In this document: piece by piece, positions 52,370 through 58,892 of the stretch
How the letters are laid out: each line of letters begins with the position of its first letter
Position numbering within the stretch: the first letter of the stretch is position 1
Assembly (NCBI RefSeq): GCF_000189275.1
Contig: NZ_AEVT01000093.1
Location: 108,899-172,898, forward strand
Source: Vibrio sinaloensis DSM 21326
Lineage (GTDB): Bacteria > Pseudomonadota > Gammaproteobacteria > Enterobacterales > Vibrionaceae
Length of the DNA stretch: 64,000 nt
Reading direction: 5' to 3'
The notes under the pieces: generated by a model
Told to the model about the DNA's origin: nothing
Seen by the model: the letters and a program-made list of their open reading frames with translations, nothing else
The model's database searches: none
Made by a program: the position numbers and the translations under genes

Positions 52370-53194
52370 ATGAAGAAAGATCAAAGTGCGAGCTTTAAAC
52401 AGAGCACGCTATTGCCATGGATTGAGCTTAGAATCGCCAACCAAAGCACAGCCTGTTATGACGCCCATTCTCATGATGAGTTCTCGTTTGGTATTATTCA
52501 GCAAGGTAAAGCACAGTATCGTAACCGCCAACAGGAGCACAGGATAGGGGCGGGTGACATTGTGACCATTAACCCTTCTGATGTGCACTCTTGTAATCCA
52601 GAGCAAGGTAAGTGGTCTTATAGCATGCTGTTTGTTGATGCGCTTGAGTTGGGCGAAGTTCAAGCAGATATTTTACAGAGCAGTCGCCAGCCCTCTCACT
52701 TCGATTACCAACCTTTCGCCGCTGATTGCAGCAGAGACAAGACCGTAAAGCATCGCTATGTGCAATTGTTTCAGTCGCTGAATCAGGAGTCTAACCCGTT
52801 GCGCGCTCAGTCTTGTTTGTATGATTTCGTTGAAACTGCGTTCTCGCTCAATTGTGACCAGAGCATAGATCGCTCACCTCCGTCACTTCGGCGGATCAAG
52901 GAAGCGCTGCTGGATGATATTCGTGGTGATCATCAACTGTCCCAGTTAGCGACCGAAGTAGAAATGAGTCGATATCAATTTCTAAGAGCATTTAAACATC
53001 AGTTTGGGCTGCCTCCTCACGCGTATTTGATGGATGAGAAGATCAAGCGCGCTAAGGTTATGTTAAAGAAAGGACTGGCTATTTCGGACGTCGCATACAC
53101 TCTTGGTTTCTCTGACCAAGCACACTTTCAAAGGCATTTTAAAAAGCGCTTAGCCGTTACGCCGAAATACTATCAGTCCCATTTTATCGAATAA
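52370..53194 (+). CDS. AraC-family transcriptional regulator
   Basis: The 274-residue protein has an AraC cupin N-terminus (DAHSHDEFSFGIIQQGKAQY) and a C-terminal double helix-turn-helix (LATEVEMSRYQFLRAFKHQF and VAYTLGFSDQAHFQRHFKK). This resembles regulators paired with LysE exporters. AAGGAAAGGAAG precedes the ATG. A terminator follows at once, marking the left edge of the accessory island. Confidence 0.92.
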   Translation: MKKDQSASFKQSTLLPWIELRIANQSTACYDAHSHDEFSFGIIQQGKAQYRNRQQEHRIGAGDIVTINPSDVHSCNPEQGKWSYSMLFVDALELGEVQADILQSSRQPSHFDYQPFAADCSRDKTVKHRYVQLFQSLNQESNPLRAQSCLYDFVETAFSLNCDQSIDRSPPSLRRIKEALLDDIRGDHQLSQLATEVEMSRYQFLRAFKHQFGLPPHAYLMDEKIKRAKVMLKKGLAISDVAYTLGFSDQAHFQRHFKKRLAVTPKYYQSHFIE

Positions 53195-53219
53195 AAAAGG
53201 AAGCTAATGCTTCCTTTTT
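53194..53219 (+). terminator. Terminator after AraC gene
   Basis: AAAAAGGAAGC and GCTTCCTTTTT form an 11-bp stem across TAAT. It directly overlaps the end of the AraC gene and is the last conserved-looking feature before the island. Confidence 0.9.
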
Positions 53220-53220
53220 G

Positions 53221-53850
53221 TTGCCATCCCTAAACCACCGCCTTTGGCGGTGGTGATTGTCCCTAGGGGCAGTTGCCCGAAAATACACCCATGTTAGAAG
53301 TAATGCTCTTATTCACCACAAGTAAGAGGAGACAAATAACATTGGCGATTATAGAAGTTCATCACACGTCTACTGGCGATGCAAATACCATATTGTATGG
53401 ACTCCTAGTATCGGTTTAAAATTCTCAAAGGCAGCGTTGCCAAGGAACTGTATAAGTCTATCTACATACTCTGCAACATGAAGGATCGTGAAGTGCAGGA
53501 GTGAAATATTCAGCCTGATCACGTTCATCTAGTTGTTATCGTTGCACCAAAAGTTTCAATCTCAACTTTGATGGGTATTTTAAAGGGTCGGTCTGTAATT
53601 CGACTGTTTAATCAGTTTGACCATATTCGAAAGAAGCTTTGGGGGAATCATTTTTGGGCGAGAGGGTACTTTGTCGATACGATAGGTGTGAACGAGGCCA
53701 TAATTCGGCGCTACGTTAGACATCAAGACAAGAAAGACCAAGAGTATGAAGTGCAGTTAGAATTAAAGATGAACTAACAGCGTGGAAATGCCCCCTTTTA
53801 GGGGACTGAAAACTAAAGCCGCCTTCTAAGAAGGCGGATTTTTACTTTGG
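53221..53850 (+). mobile_element. Degenerate IS200/IS605-family insertion sequence
   Basis: The element has a subterminal hairpin at each end, ACCACCGCC-TTT-GGCGGTGGT (53234-53254) and CCGCCTTCT-A-AGAAGGCGG (53819-53837), plus CCCC-TTTTA-GGGG beside the latter, as in IS200-like elements, which have hairpins in place of terminal inverted repeats. Between them is a broken Y1 transposase. Only tnpA is present, with no tnpB. The exact ends are estimates. It resembles the tnpA-only elements of vibrios. Confidence 0.85.
53341..53777 (+). pseudogene. tnpA: IS200-like Y1 transposase TnpA, inactivated
   Basis: Conceptual translation gives GDYRSSSHVYWRCKYHIVWT in one frame, then YRFKILKGSVAKELYKSIYI in another after loss of one A near 53405, then a TGA after KDREVQE (about 53503), then QPDHVHLVVI with the HUH motif, FWARGYFVDTIGVNE and IRRYVRHQD with the catalytic Tyr. 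The expected ATG reads ATT. So start loss, a frameshift and a nonsense codon are all present, and the gene cannot make active transposase. About 145 residues of the original can be traced. Confidence 0.87.
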
Positions 53851-53976
53851 TTATTGATAATAATGCAATTAACCATGGGTGTATCTGATGTGAAGGTGCG
53901 TATACAGCTTATGTATGCATGTGTAATTAGTTTTTTGATTAATAGCCACCTGTGAGAACGGGAACTTTTTGAGTTT

Positions 53977-54150
53977 TTATTGAGTGGAGTGATGAACCTG
54001 AATTTTGTCTATATCATGTAGCTCGTAAAGTTTGGCTTTAACAGGCAAAAGGGCGGAATTCTTAGTAAGAGTGTGTTTTGGTTGGTCAATCTTACCAATC
54101 CAATAAGCCTCACCCTTAATAATGAACGCTAAAGCTTTTTCAATCACCAT
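53977..54150 (-). CDS. Possible small ORF or gene remnant
   Basis: A 57-residue reading frame (MVIEKALAFIIKGEAYWIGK onward) on the minus strand is divergent from the EACC1-like gene. Its amino acid composition looks protein-like, but there is no ribosome binding site and no family I recognise. It may be a remnant or chance. Between the IS element and this ORF, 53851-53976, I see nothing else. Confidence 0.25.
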   Translation of the reverse strand: MVIEKALAFIIKGEAYWIGKIDQPKHTLTKNSALLPVKAKLYELHDIDKIQVHHSTQ

Positions 54151-54205
54151 TAGAAAGATTTGCAAGCGAACCCAAAAGTTTTTACCTGATAAGGAAAATG
54201 CATAC

Positions 54206-54556
54206 ATGGTAAAGTACCTCAGTGTGCGTGGAGAACAAGGTGATTTACAAGAACTCTCAAAAATGCTGAAACAACATGATGTTGACAACTACGTGAGTGA
54301 AGTGAAGCAATTTAGCACATCGGCTTCGGATATTGTAACACTGCTAATTAACACTGCCCCTAATGCGTCCATCGCAAGCGTTCTTATAGCGCGGATTAGA
54401 ATGAAACAAAACAGAAAGGTGTATATTCAGTATGTGGACAATACATCAGTTACACTTGAAGGCCATCACAGCAAAGAAGAAGTTGAGTATTATTTTAATC
54501 AAAAGGAAAGAGCGCAGATTATTGTTGAGTCTGATAGTGATGAAATAGAGAAATAA
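54206..54556 (+). CDS. EACC1-like (effector-associated constant component) protein
   Basis: The preferred start ATG 54206 has AAGGA ten bases upstream; an in-frame ATG at 54122 adds 28 basic residues that do not look like the family. The 116-residue product follows the EACC1 pattern: a first strand and helix YLSVRGEQGDLQELSKMLKQ, a central hydrophobic helix IVTLLINTAPNASIASVLIA, a basic strand RKVYIQYVDN and a last helix SKEEVEYYF. EACC1 proteins are small partners of NTPase-based conflict systems. It lies 82 bases before the NACHT gene on the same strand. Assignment is by pattern and context. Confidence 0.65.
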   Translation: MVKYLSVRGEQGDLQELSKMLKQHDVDNYVSEVKQFSTSASDIVTLLINTAPNASIASVLIARIRMKQNRKVYIQYVDNTSVTLEGHHSKEEVEYYFNQKERAQIIVESDSDEIEK

Positions 54557-54609
54557 CAATCACGTACTAAATCTGACCAGCAAATGATAATAACTGAACT
54601 AGGTTCACA

Positions 54610-54642
54610 ATGAACTCCTATTGGCTAGGAATAAAAATATGA
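54610..54642 (+). CDS. Ten-codon leader ORF overlapping the NACHT start
   Basis: ATG 54610 opens a frame of ten codons (MNSYWLGIKI) whose TGA overlaps the ATG of the NACHT gene (ATGA, 54639-54642). TAGG lies six bases before it. If translated it would couple initiation of the large gene. It may also be chance; only the overlap and the spacing support it. Confidence 0.3.
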   Translation: MNSYWLGIKI

Positions 54643-57600
54643 TAGAAACAAACACAAATTTTGATTTTTGTGCAGAGAAAACCATTAAAGAATGGAACGA
54701 AGCCACAGGTATTGATAGCAAAGCTCTCTTTATTGCACTGGGGCAAACTGTCATTAACGTAGGAATGGGAGACGTCAAAGGGGGGCTCGAAAAATCCTTA
54801 GAGCTACTTAATGCTTTTGAGTCAAAAGATGAGGCTCTACCAGCTCCAGTTTTAGCTTGGCAATTGATCAACGTTGCTATATCGAAATCTATTTTTCAAC
54901 TCCTGCAGGAGAATGATGAATTTTTAGAGATTGAGACCCAGAAACATGGTGTTGAAGATCTTGCGGTTTTCATTGTTAAAGCAATGGACTCTAAACCAAT
55001 AGGGATTAACTCAGACTTTTTTGATGAACCTAGGCGCTTAACTCTTATCAGAACTCTTGAGCAGCCTTTGCAAGACTGGCTCATTGGCTTGGGTATACCT
55101 CCAGCATCAGCTAAGGCAATGTTTCTGCGCCTTGAAGACAAGTTTGTTACTCATTTACACCGAGAGTGGACTCAAAACCCTAATAAATATCATCTACTGG
55201 AAGAGGCTATCAATAGTCCTTTTTTGAAATCTGCCAAAAAGCAGCGAGATTGGAAGCTTTATTCAAACTGGCTTCAAGAAGAATCGAATAAACCAGTGTT
55301 TTCCGAAGCCTTTGGTTTGCGTCAAGTATACGTGAAACTTAACGGGTACTATGATCTTGATGAACCAAAGTATGAGACAAATAATAAGCACAAACCTGCC
55401 AGTACAGAAGAACATAAGCTGAACACAGAACTCGCTGAAGAAAAAGAACAACGAGTTGTCGATGTACATGAAGATATCTATGAATGGGTTACTAATTTCG
55501 ATAAAGATTCAGCAATTAAAGTGATTTGTGGTGGGCCTGGTTCAGGAAAGTCGTCATTGGCTAAGGTGATTGCTGCAGATATTCCTAGAATTGCACCGAA
55601 TATATCTGTTTTGTTTATACCTCTTCAATATTTTGATATCTCAAGTGATTTAACCTCTGCTGTTGGCCAGTTTGTTCAAGATGATATTTATCTATCGACC
55701 AACCCATTAGATGGTCAAGCCGGTGAAGATAGGCTACTCATTATTTTTGACGGATTAGATGAGCTGTCAATGCAAGGAAAGGTAGCCGCAGAATCTGCTC
55801 GTTATTTTGTTGAAGAAGTTATAACAAAGATTAATCGATTTAATGATCAAGGCCTTCAACGGCAAGCTATCATTACGGGGCGTGATATTGCTATTCAAGC
55901 ATGTGAAGAAAAGCTTCGAGGAGTTAATCAGGTTCTTCACTTACTGCCGTACGATATTCTCGAGCATAAAAGACATAGAATGTATGACCCAAATAATCTT
56001 TTAGATATAGATTTAAGGGATTCTTGGTGGAAAAAGTATTCAGAAGCCAAAGGTTTTGATTATACCGAACTACCACGTGAACTTAGTTCTGACGATCTGT
56101 ACCCTATTACCGTCGAGCCATTGCTTAATTACTTGGTCGCTTTAACCTATGAGCGAGGAGAGTTAGATTTCAGTAAAGAAATTTCACTCAATGAAGTATA
56201 TGGAGATTTGATTAAGTCAGTTCACCAAAGGCAATGGGATAGAGGCTACTACAAAGGCACAGAAAACTTAGCAGCGGATAAGTTTGAACGAGTCTTGGAA
56301 GAAATAGCACTCGCCGTTTGGCATGGACATGGGAGAACAGCGACCCTCGCCAGTATTGAAACACAATGTAGAGATAGCAATTTATTAAAACATTTACAAA
56401 AATTTGAGCAGAGTGCTGAATCTGGTATTTCTCGTTTGTTGACTGCTTTCTACTTCCGACAAAGTGAAAAAATGTCCGGAACAGATAAAACGTTTGAGTT
56501 CACTCACAAGAGTTTTGGCGAGTTTCTTATCTCTCGTCGGCTTGTTACGCTGCTTAAAAAAATTCAGTTAAATATTTCTCGTTATGATGAGGACCCTGAT
56601 GATGGATATAGTGAACGAGAAGCTCTGAAAAATTGGACTAAAATATGTGGTTTAGGTGCATTAGATGATTACATTATTACGTTTTTGTCGAATGAAATAC
56701 TCTCTTATGATGAAAAGCAAAAAGCTCAGTGGCATAAAACTATTGGCCGCCTATTAAAGTATGCCCTTGAGAAAGGCATGCCTATGGAAGAGCTTGGAAG
56801 ACTTAGCTATGTTGATATGGAGCGTCAATCATCAGCTAGTTTAACTGCTTTGATTGTAGTTCATGGATTGTGTGGAAAACATACCGGGAATTATACTGAG
56901 TTCTCAGATGGTGTTGATATTATCCAAGTCATAAATCACATCGAATATGTTACTCATAATGAAGATATACCTGCGTCATACTATTTAGGCTCGATTGGTA
57001 TCACGAATAGAATGTACTGTGCTCGAGGGGCCAATTTTTTAAGTCTGCGGAACTCGATGTTGAATGATGTTCTATTTGATGACTGTGTGCTTATATGTTC
57101 AAACCTGACACGTTCTATACTCACAAATGTTCGTTTCGTGGACTCTAATTTGAGGGAATGTGCGCTCATAGGGTCTGAACTTGAGAATTCGAGCTTTGGA
57201 CGTACGATTTTGAATGATGCTGATTTCGAGTCGGTCGAGATGAAAACAGTGCATTTTAATTCAAGTAAGGCGACTGGCGCAGACTTTACTTACCTTATCG
57301 CAAATGATGTTGAGATTTCTAAAAGTGATTTTTCAGCCAGCTGCTTTGAACAAGCGACAATGGCGAAGAGTATTTTTCGAGATTGCAGTTTATTAGGCAT
57401 TGATTTTGATCGAGCGACACTGTCAAGCGTCGAATTTGCTAACTCTGATCTTCAAAAAGCCTACTTTGCAGATGCAGACCTTGAAGGGGTGAGCTTTAAG
57501 AATAGCCCACTTGATGGTGCTAGATTTGATAACTCAACCATTAAGAACACATCATTTAGTGAAGCTCAACTAGCCGGTGCCGACTTTCATGACGCGTGGT

Positions 57601-57788
57601 TGGAAAATGTAGATTTTTGCGGTGCCGACTTAAGTGAAGCTGATTTTACTGGTGTTGACTTAACGAAAGTTCAGTTGGACTCAAATACCAAACTTGATGG
57701 CTTATTAGTCGATGAAGTTACTAAGTTTTCAAAAGAACACTCAGTTTTTCTTGAAGGCGTTGAGTTTCAGCGGGATGAAGTGCTCTGA
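54639..57788 (+). CDS. STAND/NACHT NTPase with C-terminal pentapeptide repeats (candidate defence protein)
   Basis: ATG 54639, with TAGGA eight bases upstream, gives 1049 residues. Residues 1-240 are a helical N-terminal region ending FGLRQVYVKLNGYY, as seen before NACHT domains. The NTPase has Walker A GGPGSGKSS (298-306) and Walker B IIFDGLDEL (to 376), with the extra acidic residues of NACHT proteins, then a winged-helix and helical region with FTHKSFGEFLISRRL (about 620-635). From about 800 to 1022 are pentapeptide repeats such as ADFTYL, ADLEGV, ADFHDA, ADLSEADFTGVDL. No membrane segment or known nuclease motif is seen. Its neighbours are an EACC1-like gene and a dead integrase. Phage sensing with cell arrest is inference. 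Confidence 0.88.
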   Translation: MIETNTNFDFCAEKTIKEWNEATGIDSKALFIALGQTVINVGMGDVKGGLEKSLELLNAFESKDEALPAPVLAWQLINVAISKSIFQLLQENDEFLEIETQKHGVEDLAVFIVKAMDSKPIGINSDFFDEPRRLTLIRTLEQPLQDWLIGLGIPPASAKAMFLRLEDKFVTHLHREWTQNPNKYHLLEEAINSPFLKSAKKQRDWKLYSNWLQEESNKPVFSEAFGLRQVYVKLNGYYDLDEPKYETNNKHKPASTEEHKLNTELAEEKEQRVVDVHEDIYEWVTNFDKDSAIKVICGGPGSGKSSLAKVIAADIPRIAPNISVLFIPLQYFDISSDLTSAVGQFVQDDIYLSTNPLDGQAGEDRLLIIFDGLDELSMQGKVAAESARYFVEEVITKINRFNDQGLQRQAIITGRDIAIQACEEKLRGVNQVLHLLPYDILEHKRHRMYDPNNLLDIDLRDSWWKKYSEAKGFDYTELPRELSSDDLYPITVEPLLNYLVALTYERGELDFSKEISLNEVYGDLIKSVHQRQWDRGYYKGTENLAADKFERVLEEIALAVWHGHGRTATLASIETQCRDSNLLKHLQKFEQSAESGISRLLTAFYFRQSEKMSGTDKTFEFTHKSFGEFLISRRLVTLLKKIQLNISRYDEDPDDGYSEREALKNWTKICGLGALDDYIITFLSNEILSYDEKQKAQWHKTIGRLLKYALEKGMPMEELGRLSYVDMERQSSASLTALIVVHGLCGKHTGNYTEFSDGVDIIQVINHIEYVTHNEDIPASYYLGSIGITNRMYCARGANFLSLRNSMLNDVLFDDCVLICSNLTRSILTNVRFVDSNLRECALIGSELENSSFGRTILNDADFESVEMKTVHFNSSKATGADFTYLIANDVEISKSDFSASCFEQATMAKSIFRDCSLLGIDFDRATLSSVEFANSDLQKAYFADADLEGVSFKNSPLDGARFDNSTIKNTSFSEAQLAGADFHDAWLENVDFCGADLSEADFTGVDLTKVQLDSNTKLDGLLVDEVTKFSKEHSVFLEGVEFQRDEVL

Positions 57789-58124
57789 AGCGTGCTAAAA
57801 AACTTTTTGTAGAGCTCAAAGTTTCTAGTACTTATTTCATCCTTTTTGGGATTAGCCTTCCAGTATATTGAGGCAATTACTGCGAAGGGAGAAGGGATAA
57901 TGATTAAGCTAGCCGTCAAGTAATTAAGGTCTTTATCTGTGTTTAAGAAACATTTAAATGACCCTGTAAACTGGGTTGAGTTTATTCGCGAAAACAATAT
58001 TGAACGCCAAGAGCAAAAATGGTGGCGTGACCACCTGAATTTGGACTATACCTTTAATGATGAGTTTGAGGCATAACTGCTTTTGTTGTGCGCCCTACTC
58101 ACACAAGAACATTGAAAAACTAAC
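57789..58124. other. AT-rich gap between NACHT and integrase genes
   Basis: This stretch of over 300 bases holds only a possible short frame at 57939-58076 on the + strand (described separately) and a minus-strand frame at 57767-57997 without a ribosome binding site. I see no RNA gene and no clear terminator right after the NACHT stop. Confidence 0.5.
57939..58076 (+). CDS. Possible gene fragment
   Basis: A GTG-started frame of 45 residues, ending VEFIRENNIERQEQKWWRDH then LNLDYTFNDEFEA, has a protein-like composition but no convincing ribosome binding site. It could be the C-terminal end of a gene lost by deletion before the integrase remnant. No family recognised. Confidence 0.25.
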   Translation: MFKKHLNDPVNWVEFIRENNIERQEQKWWRDHLNLDYTFNDEFEA

Positions 58125-58169
58125 CGCAAATAATGCTGTATTCTTATACAGTATTATTTGCGTTTTTTT
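58125..58169 (+). promoter_or_regulatory. Inverted repeat with LexA-like box ahead of integrase
   Basis: A 17-4-17 inverted repeat (58125-58162; one G-U) has at its centre CTGT-ATTCTTAT-ACAG (58136-58151), which matches the gammaproteobacterial LexA box CTGT-N8-ACAG in all fixed positions with AT-rich filling. Seven T residues follow it and run to the integrase ATG at 58170, so the repeat can also act as a terminator. SOS control of integrase is the natural reading; a terminator of the island transcript is the alternative. Confidence 0.55.
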
Positions 58170-58777
58170 ATGTCTATTCGAAACCTAAAAGACGGCTCTA
58201 AGAAGCCGTGGTTATGTGAGTGTTACCCCCAAGGACGGGGTGGTAAGCGTGTTCGTAAGAAGTTTGCTACCAAAGGAGAGGCCAAGTCTTTTGAGCTATT
58301 TACGATGAAGGAAATAGACGATAAGCCCTGGCTAGGTAAGAAAACTGATCACCGCCGTTTACACGACTTGCTAGATACTTGGTGGCATGTTCATGGTCAC
58401 TCAGTAAAAACAGGTAAGAACTCGTACGATGTAATGGTCAAAACCGTCGAGATGCTAGGTAATCCTATTGCTCGGCTTTTCACTGCCAATGACTATCTAA
58501 AATATCGAGCTAATCGAGAGAGCATGGTCTATTTGATGTTCGTTACTATGCCGCGTGGGAGTGCGTTAAGCGAGCATTGCCAGAACATGTACCAAGTGGG
58601 CAGGCTACCCACGTACTTAGGCATACTTTCGCAAATCATTTTATGATGAATGGTGGGGATATTTTGGTTTTACAGCGGATTCTAGGGCACAAGAAAATCG
58701 AACAGACTATGGCGTATGCACACTTTTCACCTGATCATCTCATACAAGCAGTTCAGCTCAATCCGTTAGAAAACTAA
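58170..58777 (+). pseudogene. int: Tyrosine integrase, internally deleted and frameshifted
   Basis: The first part (58170 to about 58520) encodes MSIRNLKDGSKKPWLCECYP, a KRVRKKFATKGEAKSFE arm-binding domain and the start of the core-binding domain, as in P2-like phage and island integrases. From about 58523 another frame resumes with LFDVRYYAAWECVKRAL, ATHVLRHTFANHF (His-x-x-Arg), LQRILGHKKIEQTMAYAHF (His and nucleophile Tyr). Some 120 residues between them, including the first catalytic Arg and the Lys, are missing and the frames do not match. The gene is dead, so the island should no longer excise by itself. Confidence 0.88.
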
Positions 58778-58796
58778 ACAAATAAAAATGGCGGCA

Positions 58797-58858
58797 AAAT
58801 GGCGACATTTGTCAGATAACCTCGGTTATTGTCAGTCGTAGCCAGTTTGTCGCCATTT
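58797..58858. repeat. Nested inverted repeats after integrase remnant
   Basis: AAATGGCGACA (58797-58807) and TGTCGCCATTT (58848-58858) are perfect 11-bp inverted repeats. Inside them ATAACC-TC-GGTTAT (58817-58830) is flanked by GTCAG on both sides (58811-58815 and 58832-58836, same direction). This may be a transcription terminator or the edge of the former attachment region; no second copy was found at the left end of the island. Confidence 0.5.
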
Positions 58859-58892
58859 GTTTTCAATATTAGTGTTTATTTAAATCAATAGC

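Noticed and set aside
53977..54288. Full 103-residue minus-strand frame opposite the EACC1-like gene
   Set aside because: Its first 46 residues are the antisense of the EACC1-like coding region. Only the last 57 residues could be real and are listed at low confidence.
57767..57997. Minus-strand frame of 76 residues overlapping the end of the NACHT gene
   Set aside because: It overlaps the coding end of the NACHT gene, lacks a ribosome binding site and resembles no family; treated as a shadow.
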